Source of the DNA: Calocera cornea HHB12733
Taxonomy: Eukaryota; Basidiomycota; Dacrymycetes; Dacrymycetales; Dacrymycetaceae
NCBI GenBank assembly: GCA_001632435.1
Contig: KV423921.1
Location: forward strand, 190,460 to 254,459
DNA length: 64,000 nucleotides
Reading direction: 5' to 3'
Positions within the stretch are counted from its first letter, which is position 1. Every line of letters begins with the position of its first letter. Positions 21,051 to 32,204 of this stretch are shown here, in pieces. The notes below the pieces were generated by a model. It did no database searches. It had not been told where the DNA came from and was given only the letters and a program-made list of their open reading frames with translations. The position numbers and the translations under genes were made by a program.

Positions 21051-23749
21051 TTAGACCGACCCGTTGCCCGCGATTTCAGCCTCGACGGTTCGTGCTTGGT
21101 AGGCCTGGTCTGCTTCAAACCGTGCTCGGACTTTGTCCACCTCGTGGTTCCAGTCCGAGAGAAGCACTAAGCCGACGCCGCAGAGGGCAGCGTAGATCAG
21201 CGCAACCGTCAACTGGTGTTGAAGCGTAAGTATAGAATTCGGAAGGTGCTTGAGAGGGTCGTACCCCAGTCCATATTCCATACAGCTCCATGTGCTTGCT
21301 GAACGTTAACCAGAGGCCTAATGGAATGCCGATCACCTGACGCAGAGTGAATACAATGGACACGGGGGCGAAGCCAAAGGCACGCACATAGTAGGCTGTC
21401 AGATTGATCGCGGCTCCGTGCGGCTACCGCTACTGTCAGAACCTGACCGTACTCCCTGTACGAGCGTCTCACCTGTTTCCCGAGACCACGAAGAATGCCC
21501 ATGGACACCGTTGCAAGGGCATCGAAAGCTTGGAAGCCAGCACTGGTAACGTGGGGATCAGCACTTTGCGTTGTCACGCAGGCGATCACTCACCAAAGCG
21601 GCAGGATCTGAGATACAAGTAGGACGACCTCTGGGTCATTGTTGAAGATGTATCTGTGTCTTACTTAGATTGTGACATGCATTCACTACATTACACTCAC
21701 GCCCAGTCTGGTAAGGCATCAGTTAGTCTGTTTTAGCAAGCAGAGGAAACACATACTGTGGCGGAAAGATACCAGAAGGCCGCACATGAGGGAGGCGGCA
21801 CACAGCGCCATAAAGAGAGACACCTTGCATGCCAAGCTAGCTTCTTTTGCCAGTCCAGCTCCAAGGAGATTGCCCACGCTTCAAAGATATCAGACTGGAA
21901 GTAACCAACAAGGACTGCCAACGCACCGAACAGCGGCGGCGATGGAGAGCGCATTGCTCGCCTGCCACAGACCGCTGCACGTAGACAGGATCACAGACTG
22001 TGCTGCCAAGGCGGCAGGTCCGAGTCTGAGAGTCGTTTCAGTATAACATGATGTGGCGGGATGCCACGTTCGACACGTACAGACTGGCAGCAACTGAAGA
22101 GCAGGGACATGTCAGTATTCGTTCACCGCACATATGAAGAGGTTAATGAAGCTCACGTGCAACAATCTCCCACGACCACCACTCCGACACCGTCATTCCT
22201 ATGAGCCGTGAGCATCAGGGCCATAATGTGCACTGCCATCACGCTTACCAACACCGGCTATGCCAAGGCTCACCAGAGCACCCAACCGGGTGAAGCTACG
22301 GCGAGAGATCGGGCACCAGGCAGTCTTGGGTGCGAAGAAGCATCCGTATATCAGGAAGACAACCAGCTGTAGAGGACTTGAGTCACATGCAACATCATGA
22401 GAGCAGAACACTGACCATGAGGTTAAAGCTGAAGGCGGTCGCAAGAGGGGCGCCTTTGAAGCCTAGTCTCACAGGTTCCGGTCCCCAGACTAACCAGCGA
22501 CGACTGTCAGATGTTTTGATTCGACGCCATAAGTCATGCACGTGCCTAGTAACCAGTTGAGGAAGAGATTTAGGGGAGCGACAATAGCGGTCGCGACGGT
22601 AGGCTATCAGTGACGTCGATTAGATTTGTTCTACAGAGAGCCGGGGGAGGCCGGAGCCGACGTACAACGTGCATGAGCCCTGCATTCACATGTCAGCTGA
22701 TGGCTTACAGTGACATGTGTTCCTCACCTTGACTCTGAAAGTATCTCTTCGCAATGGCGTTGTAAGTGTACGCCGGTAAGCCGACACTGGCATATTTTAG
22801 ATACATCCCTGCGAAGCGAGCTACTTCCGCATCTTGGTGCAGCAGTAGGAGAATCTGTTTTGGGGTTAGCCGATGGCAGAAGGGGCACGAGCTTGGGTAT
22901 TTCGTACCGATTCCGTGTTGAACCAGATCACGATCATAGGCTGCGTCAGATATGAGCCATAGAGGAATCGGCATGCTTCGAGCCAGGCTTACAACGAGGA
23001 GGATCGTCATGAGAACCACCATGCGCTGAGTCCACAGTCCAACCATGCGGGGATCTTCCGATGTCCAGGCAGCCGGCAGCAACGTATCAAGAGCACATAT
23101 GAAGCCGAGTGCGATCGAATATCCTGTCACGCTCCCCGTCATGTTCCCGAGCGTGCTCCCAGCGAGCTCATCGGTACCGATATGGCCAATCGAAATGACA
23201 GAAGCAACGATGAGCGAGTACTCCAGCACCTGGGATCTACAGCAGGGGTTCAATGACTGCAAGGGGAGGAGAGGGTAGTGTTACGAACGCAAGAATCGGG
23301 AACGAGTATCGAGACAAAACATGTAGCTCCGTGCCAAACTGGCGCCAGAAGGATCTGGGCTCCTGTTCTTTGTCCGTTCGCTCAGTAGTTTCAGACCGCA
23401 GTAGAGGGGCGCGCTCGTCCACAAAGACGGACTCCGGCACTATGGCCGGCGTGCCCGGGATAGGTGTGAATGTCTGTCTGCTGGGTCGTGCAGCGGTGGT
23501 GGGGACGGCGGACATTGTTCGTCTGCGTTTGATGGCGTAGGAGACCGGGCCAAAGGGGCCAGCAATTGTAGGATCGATGTTTTGTTGTTGAATTGTGACT
23601 CCTTGCGGTGTTTCCTCTTGTACAATTCCTTCCTCTTCTTCCAGTTCGGCTTCCCGCTCGTCCGGGTCGAGCTCGGGGTTGAAGTGGCTCATGAGAGCAT
23701 AATTTGAGGGCAGGGACGATGGCTGCTGATAGTGCGGAAATTCAGACAT
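21051..23749 (-). CDS. MATE family multidrug/toxin efflux transporter
   Basis: This is a multi-pass membrane antiporter of the multidrug and toxic compound extrusion family. A long cytosolic N-terminus (MSEFPHYQQPSSLPSN, an acidic EREAELEEEEG helix, DERAPLLRSETTE) precedes the first membrane segment in SFWRQFGTELHVLSRYSFPI. MATE signatures follow: EYSLIVASVISIGHIGTDEL, AGSTLGNMTGSVTGYSIALG, ALDTLLPAAWTSEDPRMVGL, QRMVVLMTILLVVSLARSMP, ARFAGMYLKYASVGLPAYTY and NAIAKRYFQSQG. Many short exons make up the second half; the last encodes LTVALIYAALCGVGLVLLSD and ends at 21051. About a dozen introns make the exact model uncertain in 21.3-22.7 kb. An in-frame ATG at 23884 would add 45 residues; the one at 23749 was preferred. 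Convergent with cystathionine beta-synthase and divergent from SIN1. Confidence 0.85.
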
Positions 23750-24073
23750 ATTGCGCGATAGAGAATAGTCAGGTGGGTGAGGTGAGGAAGAGATGGAGGG
23801 AGGCGAAATGGGGTATGCGAAGCCGGGCAGGTGGTTCTGGACGAGAAAAGGAAAGCCCGGATGATAAGCGCCATTTGTCGCCACGCCCGCGCTTTCATTC
23901 CGCTATGCGTCATTCGCTCAGGGTCTCGCCCTCTTCGCATCCGAGATAAAGCACAGCCACACATACACCGACCCGGGGTTCATCGCCGAGGCGCGCGTGC
24001 AGCGCGTGAAAGCATGGCGACCCACTAGACCCACCTCATGCCTCACTAGCGCTTGAAAGCAATCGTCCTCCTA
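23750..24073. promoter_or_regulatory. Divergent intergenic region, MATE / SIN1
   Basis: 324 bases between two divergent start codons; no gene or repeat visible. The in-frame upstream ATG of the MATE gene at 23884 lies within it. Confidence 0.35.
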
Positions 24074-27000
24074 ATGTCCCTCATCAGTGACCCAGAGTAT
24101 ATGCGCCTCCCTTACAAGTCTATCTGATCATTCGCTAATGCGTTTGGTAGCTATGTTATCCACAACCTGCGGCTCAACTACCTTCGACATGTCGACGACC
24201 CATACGGACCCCGCATCATCGCCATCTCTCAGAAGCACTGCGCCAACCCGCTGGTCGTGGCCACCGGTCTCGACGATCCTGACATATGGCCAGAGCTGAA
24301 GGTGCCTGCGAGTCCAAAGCTCGCAGCAGTGGACGCTAGTCTCGCAAACGGTGGCAGTCTATCGACGACGCCGCCATCGTCAACGACGCTCGGCGATGGG
24401 CCAAACTTCGGCGCGACCGGTCTCAAGTACTCTGAGACGATCTATGGGGGATCTCGAATAGGAGGCGCGGGTATGCGAGTGTCGGGGAAACACGCATCTG
24501 GCTCATCTCGTGGTCGGGGTGCCGGCGTGGACGTGTCCGAGTTGAGCGCATCGGTCGCTTCTCAAGCTGCCCGCCTTCGCTCAGACAGCGCGCCGACCCC
24601 ATCCGCGCCTGAGACCGTGACGAGCAATGCCCTTCATGGCGTCTCGACATCTCCCGATGGAAGCGACAAGTTTCCTCAAGTGACACCAAGACGCCGAGGA
24701 TCTGCTGGCACAACTCTGACCCGCTTCACCAACGACTCGGGGCGATCTCAAATACCGAACCCTGTGGCAGGATCTCCGGTACTACCTGCAGCCAATGGCA
24801 TCGGGATACCACCGCCTAACATTCCGGGCCAGGGCCCAGCAGGTCCATCTGGATTTCCCGGATCTTTCCATGCGCCCATATTTGCCCGTGCAGCAGAGAT
24901 GGAGGCCCGTCGACGAGAGCGTATGCGGCAGCGTATCCCCCCTAGTCGTCCTGGAGCACCGGTATCACAGCCTCTGCCCATGACATCCCCGCACACGCCA
25001 TCCACAGTGGCGAGCTCTGGAAGACCGGCTGCGGACGAGGTTGAGACACCGAAGAGTGCGCCGACGGTGGACAGCCCCGCGATATCTGATGACGACGTGG
25101 ATGCCGAGGACGAGGAGGATGAAGATGAGGACGAGGACGAATTCCGAGTGGCTTCCACGGATGTCCCTGAGCACGAAGACATCGGTGCAGGGCCGCATGA
25201 AGACGACTTTGATCCCCCAGACTTACTTAGAGCGTAAGTCGAATCTGGCGGTAGTGCTGAAACACTGTCTTATCGTGCTAGCAGGGACTCAGGAGACCGT
25301 CCTTTGCCTACATCCGTTCCCTCGGATGAGCTGTCTATCCCTTCGCAGCCGTCCATGCAGTCTGTTTTATCGACATCTCAATCATCGGCTTTCGCAGGCG
25401 GTTCCGCGCATCTTCAAGTCGCTGGCCAGCTGGCCAATCGCAGTCGACTCAGCCCAGTGACAGAGAATCGATTCGATGAACAGCGCGCGGCCAGGAACCT
25501 TGAACCTGAGGACTCAATTCTCGGCAAAATGGGCTCTCCGCCAGAAGAATCTTTCTTCGACTCTGGGCAACCGTCTAGCCCACAGGATGTCGTTCCAAGC
25601 GTCCTGGTCAGCAGCGCTTCAGAGAAATCTGTACAGAGCGCGGGGGTACTGTCTCCCGTGCCACGGCCGCTGTCAATCGTAGGCATGGGCCGCGGCGACC
25701 CAGTTGTGCTGCAGCAACATCTTGAGCAGCAAGAGCCACATGGACCAGACCGATCGGAGCCACCGCATTCAGCTGAGCTCTACTTTTCAAAGCGCGCTAT
25801 ACCATCCCTTTCTCTGAAGTCAGCACTGACGGCCCAGCTTGCTTCTCAGTTCATGCCTTCTGACAACCCTTTCACGGACCTCTACGCGGCGGTTTCGGGA
25901 CGAGCCGAACCGAGTTCTACGACCTTGGCCTTGTACTTTCCTCACTCGCGTCAGAACCACGACCGTCCTGTGCAGGTCACGGTGCGTAAGGATGCCACAG
26001 TGGAGGAAGTCCTTGGCTTCGCTTTGTGGACATATTGGGATCAGGGACTGCAGCCTCGTCTGGATGAAGGCTTGCTGCCAGAGGGGCGGAGCGCCAATGG
26101 GGACAAAGAGAGAGAGACACGACTCAGTACCATAGGTTGGTGTTTGCGAATGGTTGAAGAAGACGGAGAACCCGATGAAGATTTCCCCGGTGCGTAATTC
26201 GGTCCCTTGCGCCCATGCAACACTGAGTCTAGCCCCCAGCACTGGATCGTTCCCGTCCCATCTCCAAATTCTCTTTTGAGGCTTACGCAGTATGCGAAGC
26301 CACGGAGGATCAAGGTAAGTAGCTGATGTTACTTAGCGATGACCTCTGCTAACTGTGAGTCATAACAGTCAAGCAGAACGAGGTCGATAATGCCGCAATA
26401 GTCAGGCGGCCATCGCGCCTGACGGCGACTAAGCGTCAGAACACTGTCGGTGGTTTGAACGTGCCAGAGTCGAAACCTGGAACGTCGGTAGTAACCTCAT
26501 CTGGTATCACCGCCTTGGCGAATACGGCAGGGCTCTCTGGTCTTGTCGGTCCTCCAATCTTCCTTCGCGTTAGGATGGCGGCACCCGATGCCCCACACTT
26601 TTCGACAACTATCCACACGTGAGAAAACGATGCATGTCTTTGTTCAAGGATGTTCATATTCTGCAACAGGACAAGTGAAACCTATATTGCTGATGTTTTG
26701 GAAGCAGTCTGCAGAAAGCGCCGCCTGCCGAACTCCAAAGAGTGGGGATTGATGACCTCTGACATGACGATAGCCATTCCACTAGATAGGACGGTTGCCA
26801 GCCTGGAAGGGAAGCTCAGTCTTGTGCTTGTTTCGCGGACATACCTCCAGGAGAACGGTTTCTTGGCACAGAGGTGGAAAACCACTGATCCCAACGGTAT
26901 TTGCATTCTACTTATGTGAGGTACGGGCACTCACGATTCCTCAGCATCAATCTATCACGCCATGGCAGACACAAACGATGTTAATGGCGCAGTCGAGACA

Positions 27001-27529
27001 GGATACAAGGTCGGCGCAGAGTTCCCCTTACATGATCCCATGACTTATGCACACGACCAGAAATTCAACGTGCATCGCAAGATGCCCGTACTGGGCAGGC
27101 ACGAGAGGACGCTAGCTATTGATGGGCATTACATCCATGTGCGTCCATGATTACACTGCGAGAGAGATGTCTCATCGCTTGCCTGTAGATACTTCCTTCG
27201 AATACCGTGCGCGCCTTTGCCGGCAGTTCGAAGACGTCATCACATCATATCACGGCTGTCATTTCCTGCAAGCAGAGCAGGAAAGTACCACAGACTGTGA
27301 AACTGGTTGTGCTAAAGGATGGTGTTGAGAAGCGCTATGAGCTAGAAGCAGAAAACGTCAAAGAAGCTGGTGAGTGTCCGCCAATTCTTCCAGTTCAAAA
27401 TCTAACGTGGTGCGCATAACAGCCGAGATCGTGAGCAGTATCAAGGGACTCCAGAAGTCATATCAGCTGGAGCGGAACGGCACATATCCGCGCGGCGCGA
27501 AGATCAGACGAAGTCGGGTAGTGGCATAG
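24074..27529 (+). CDS. TORC2 subunit SIN1/AVO1 (CRIM and PH domains)
   Basis: SIN1/AVO1 is a core subunit of TOR complex 2 that recruits AGC kinases through its CRIM domain and binds membrane lipid through its PH domain. Exon 1 (MSLISDPD) joins over a 54-nt intron (about 24099-24152) to YVIHNLRLNYLRHVDDPYGP, the conserved N-terminus. A long disordered region follows, rich in Ser/Pro, with an acidic run (DEEDEDEDEDE). The CRIM domain begins near 25815 (SALTAQLASQFMPSDNPFTD) and includes TLALYFPHSRQNHDRPVQVT, KDATVEEVLGFALWTYWDQG and STIGWCLRMVEEDGEPDEDF, then SKFSFEAYAV. A Ras-binding-like segment follows (FLRVRMAAPDAPHFSTTIH, DVLEAVCRKRRLP). The C-terminal PH domain has FNVHRKMPVLGRHERTLAID, ITAVISCKQSRKVPQTVKLV and IVSSIKGLQKSYQLERNG, stop at 27527-27529. 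Confidence 0.9.
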
Positions 27530-27539
27530 CTGACAAATT

Positions 27540-28330
27540 GCGTTCCGCAATCTGATGCCTTGCATCGGTTGTGCGACTCACAGCAACCTACGGGGGCCAC
27601 TCGCCGACAGCTAGGATATTGGCCGTGCTGGACCGTAGCACCATCAATTTACGAGCAGCACACGCAAGGGGTTCTGGGTCTACCGTAGAGCTCGTAACGT
27701 GCTTTTCACCTGATCCTGGGGTTGCGCGCCTTCGCGGAGGACGTCCGAGCTTCGTGACGCTCGCTCTGCGCTCTTCACCAGGGTGCATAACTGGCTTTGA
27801 ATATACCTCGTGCCCATCTCAAGGACTCCATCCGTGGCGCTTGGCGGGATTTTCCTCCCGTCTCCTGCCTGTCTACATCCGCTGAATAATTTGCGTCCGC
27901 AACCTCTGTTGCTTCCGCTCGAAGGATTTATTTCCGTCTTGGGGTTTATTGCCCGGATCCTTATAGCAATATGCTTCCGGTTTTTAGCTGAAATCCGTGG
28001 GTGTTTGGCTTCCGCGTTTTTAGTTTGATTCCGCTCAACATGTACTTCCGCTCCTGTGTTTGCTTCCGTATCAAGTTTAGCTCTGAATCAAATGTCCTCG
28101 GCTCAAGGCTTAAGTCAGGCATAATTTGCTTCCCAAACGCAGGGAGCGCGATCAAAGCTGGCAATGGACGCAAATAGTAGTAAAGCAAAGAAAACCCACT
28201 CAACGGAAGTAGACAGACAATTAAGCGGAAACAAACCCTTCCGGGGAAACAATTGGGATAGCGGAGGTAGATGGTTTAGCGGAAACAAATTTTGGGGAGA
28301 GCCAAGCACGCCCGCGAAGTGCCTTCCATG
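27540..28330. repeat. GCTTCCG-word element, copy 3 (inverted halves)
   Basis: The left part has CGCAAGGGGTTCTGGGTCTA near 27665, shared almost exactly with 37379-37400, and a left edge ATATACCTCGTGCCCATCT near 27800. From 27909 to 28075 the words point one way (GCTTCCGCTC, GCTTCCGG, GCTTCCGCG, ACTTCCGCTC, GCTTCCGTA). From 28200 to 28296 they point the other way (CGGAAGTAG, GCGGAAACAAA, AGCGGAGGTAG, AGCGGAAACAAA). The 28330-28567 remainder up to NAA15 shows nothing distinctive. Confidence 0.65.
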
Positions 28331-28567
28331 TCACTCATTCACAAGGGGCCCAGGACTGTGTAGTACCATCACCCAGAATGGAAACATTACAGTCATTGGG
28401 CTATCATCCATATTTTCCACGCCAGGCGACTCTTGTTTTCAGTACCCTACGCGCCGTTCACGCACCAGAGCATTGTCAATATGATCTCCCTCCGACACAA
28501 GATTGACACCGGTGTGTCTGCCACACCCGTAGCAACTTATGCATCAGTGCCCATAGCAGGGAGGCAA

Positions 28568-31500
28568 CTACTCCGCACTGTCTACCAGCATGTCAACATC
28601 TCTACGACGGCCCCCTTGCTCCTCAGGTCGGAGGAAGATACTGGCGAGCGGAAACCGTGTACGACACGAGTTTCGGAATTCCTCTTGAATACTTTGCCCA
28701 CACACTTCTCCGATTAACGTCAGGGCGGCCGAGGAAGTCTAAGAGATAGTTCATCAGACTGTCAATATAGAGCCATATCACAAAGCGTACTTCGACATCG
28801 GGGACACATTCTGAATGAAGAAGCTGCGATAGCAGGCTCCGGACCTCTTCAGAGCCGTCGGTGCCTTTGATGAGGCGCAAGGCCCGGGCAGCTGCTAGGA
28901 TGGCAGAAGGGCTGTTTGGATGACGCTGCAAATATTCCGCATTGTATCGTTCGAGAGACTGCCGCGGCGCTAGTTCACTTGCAACCCGATCGATTGTGTG
29001 GGCAACATGCGCCTCACAAGCCGAGAAATCTGTTGGCCGTGTATTGGTTCTGAATAGCCAAGGCAAGGGGGNNNNNNNNNNNNNNNNNNNNNNNNNNNNN
29101 NNNNNNNNNNNNNNNNNNNNNNNNNNNNNNNNNNNNNNNNNNNNNNNNNNNNNNNNNNNNNNNNNNNNNNNGAAGACGAACCTCGACATGTCATCTCCAC
29201 TACTCGAACGTGCACTTCGGGGTGATCACTTTGTAACGACTTCGCAGTCTGAAGCGCTCTCATGGCTTGCAGGTACTTTCCTAAACAGAGTTCAGTTTTA
29301 TCCGACACCGTCTATTTCTCACTCGCCTCGTCGTAGAGCAACATCAAAGACTACGATCCAGAAGTCGAGATGATGTCTCGTAAGGCCGTCGGAACGAGAA
29401 AGAATAGTTTGAGCCTCTCGGAGAGGCTCCTTCGTGGACAATAGAGTTTGTCCTTCTCCGTCCACATCTGACGACATTGCTGCACCCTCCGGAGCTTTAC
29501 CGTTGTTGCCGTTCGCTGCAGCTTCAGGCCGCTTCTTCTTTCGATTATGCTTGGCAGCTAGAATGTGTCAGTGGGAGAGAACAACCACAGGATCACTGCT
29601 GGCATACCTTGATCACCCTCATGCGCCAATTCAGGATCATCGTGGAGCTTTATGTAGATCTATTGCGGACCTTATGGCATGATTAAGTCACATACGCGGA
29701 GTAACGCACCTTGGCGGCAGCGGTGGCCGCTGTGATATATGCCGGGTGCCCTCGCAAGCGATCTTCGAAGGCAAGTAACCTTTGCAAGCTCATCAGAACA
29801 CGAGAAGTGGGAGTTAGAGCAGACTCACTCGAGGTACGCGTTGAAGGTGAATTTACGCAGAGAATAAGCATAGAAGTCGAATTGATCATCCTCGAAATCA
29901 TCAAATATCTGACAGTTGCATAAGATGATACTGATGCAACATACGCGTTTCTGAACTTGCCTTCAAAATGCTGCGATATCGCTTTAATGCCCTTCCAAGC
30001 CTGCCTTGTCTAAACCATGCGTCGCCTTCTTGTTGCAAATACGCAAGGGACTGCATGTCTTCCAAATCAGCACCAGGACTCACAGCGTCTTTCTATTTCC
30101 CCTTCAGCAACTTCCATGCGAGACAAGAGATCTCATACCTTGGTGAAAAGGCCAAGCCGTTTGTTCGCCGCGTCGATATTACCTGATCGCATGAGGTATT
30201 TGGCGCATTTACCATTCAAGAACCTATCCTGCCCATCAAGCCTTCTTGCCTTCTCCATCCACTGCGCTGCGCCATATGGATCACCAGCTCGCTTGAGGAT
30301 GCGAGCTTTCGTCATAAGGATCTCGGGCAGAGCAGGGGTGTGTTCCAAGGCTTCATTGATCATTGCCAGAGCTTTGTCAGATCGCCCAAGGTACGAGAAG
30401 TGCTGGGACAAGAAGTATAACGTCCACAGATACGTGGTGGGCGCTTCACCTGCACGATGTCAGCACGCCGACGAGGTACGAAGGCTTTGACAATACAGCA
30501 CCTTTGCCTTGCGATTCACCAGGAACTGTGTTGGACGAGGCAAGATTCTCCCGGAGTCGCATAAGAATGTCCTCAACGATCGCACGCTTTGAATCGTCCT
30601 GGTATAACGACTTTATGTCGGAGAAGAGTGAAGGTGAGCCCCGTCGCAGACCAGATACCAGATATGGGGAGACCCGGTTCCGGAAAGCCTCCCCTGCGCA
30701 GGTCGCTTGAGCCCGTCGTTTGTTCGACTGAATGAAAGTCCGCACCTTCAGCCACGTCTAAGGCAAGGCGTTGAGGCACAGAGGCTCTTGGGTACAGTGT
30801 GACAAATCTATCTAGGGCTTCTAGTAAGCGAGGCTTCGCTTCTCGCGGTGGATCATCTTTTTTTTTTCTAAGCACAGCGTGATATAGGTAGAAAACATCA
30901 ATGCTTACCCAAAGTCAGTCCCTCACTCGCGAAGTAATCTCGGTAGTGGTCGTAAGAGTCCGGATTCCGTCGCAGAAGCGATTGCCAGGATTCACGAGCA
31001 TCCTCCAGACGGCCGAGCTTTGTGAGAATGCGAGCTGTACGGAAGCATCAGTTTTTGATCGGGTCACAATATTTACCGCTCGACCTCGTATCAAACGTGT
31101 TCCCACTCTGTCCAAAATTCGGCGTTCATCCCGTTTCTCTTCCAGCAATGCAAGAGCCGCCGCATTGTCTCCCTGAGATTCCAGAACCTTGACATGGAAC
31201 AAGAAGACGTCTGATAGCTCGGCGTCCCCATCTGCGATGTTCTAGTGCAGGAGCCTTGGTTCAGTAAACTCAGATATTGGGAACTCCGTGGAGCAGTACC
31301 TTTAGAGAACCTTCAAACTGCTGCAAAACGGCCAGAGCGCGAGCATCGTCTCCATTGAGATAATATGCAATGGCGAGTGCGAACCAATTTTGTCGAAGTT
31401 GCGGTCGTAATCTAAGAAGCGTGTTTCGGGTCTCCACGTGTGCTTCATAATGGCGTAGTTGCAGCTGTAATTGAGCAGCTTCTCGCAAGATGTTCAGGTT

Positions 31501-31998
31501 CTCCTGTTTGTCGTTCAGGTCCATCTTCGCGCAAGAAGCTCAAGTCTGCGCACCTTGTCAAACTTCAAAGCTTGAAGGTAACACTTCAACGTCTCTTCGT
31601 AATTCTTCTCGCTCTTGTGTGCAATTCCGTAGACGTGCCACACGATGTGAGATGTTAGATCCAGTCGAACACCCTTCTTGATGAGCTCGAGGCCCTCTTC
31701 GCGACGATCCATGCTATGCAGAATAAGACCTTTCATGCTTAAAGTTTCTAGAGAACCAATCAGAACAATCCGTTAGATCTATATGTTTGCTCACCTCCAT
31801 GCTCAGGAAACTTCTTGAGAATAGTGTCTGCCGTCTTTATGCCCTTCTTGTACAGTTTGGTTTCGTACATTTGCTATATGGGGGTCAGACTCAATCAAAC
31901 GGCGCTCAAGAAGCAGAGATAGAGCTCACGAGTACTGTCCGAAAGAGAGCAGCCTCTTTCTGCGGCAGTACTCTCTTCGGTGGTACATTGGTGGACAT
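28568..31998 (-). CDS. NAT1: NatA N-terminal acetyltransferase auxiliary subunit NAA15 (NAT1)
   Basis: NAA15 is the TPR scaffold that anchors the NatA catalytic subunit NAA10 to the ribosome for co-translational N-terminal acetylation. The start MSTNVPPKRVLPQKEAALFR is at 31998; exons then give YETKLYKKGIKTADTILKKF, LSMKGLILHSMDRREEGLEL, the TPR pair WHVYGIAHKSEKNYEETLKC and YLQALKFDK, and NLNILREAAQLQLQLRHYEA. Later come QNWFALAIAYYLNGDDARAL, LWTLYFLSQHFSYLGRSDKA, PEILMTKARILKRAGDPYGA and WMEKARRLDGQDRFLNGKCA. The C-terminal part has YLQAMRALQTAKSLQSDHPE and VHVRVVEMTC running into the assembly gap, then LERYNAEYLQRHPNSPSAIL after it. The last exon after a 54-nt intron probably ends at the TAG at 28568; without that intron the frame stops at 28623. 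At least eight introns. Its start is 206 bases from the divergent PDS5 start. Confidence 0.88.
29072..29171. other. Assembly gap (100 N) inside NAA15
   Basis: Exactly 100 N, so probably a placeholder of unknown true size. It removes coding sequence near the C-terminal third of NAA15. Confidence 0.98.
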
Positions 31999-32204
31999 TG
32001 CGACTGGGCTTTCAGGACGATGCAACTGCACACCGTCCACGGACTGCAACCCTGGCGACTCCCAGCCGTCCGCGGCACAATTTTGGAACCCGCACGTGGC
32101 ACTTCGGTATGTACTGTAATCCGGGGCTCGCGTCGCGTCGCGTCCCTATCTCGTCGTTCATCTGTCGGTCCACTCCCCGAACTGTACTGTCCGTGCTGGC
32201 GCCA

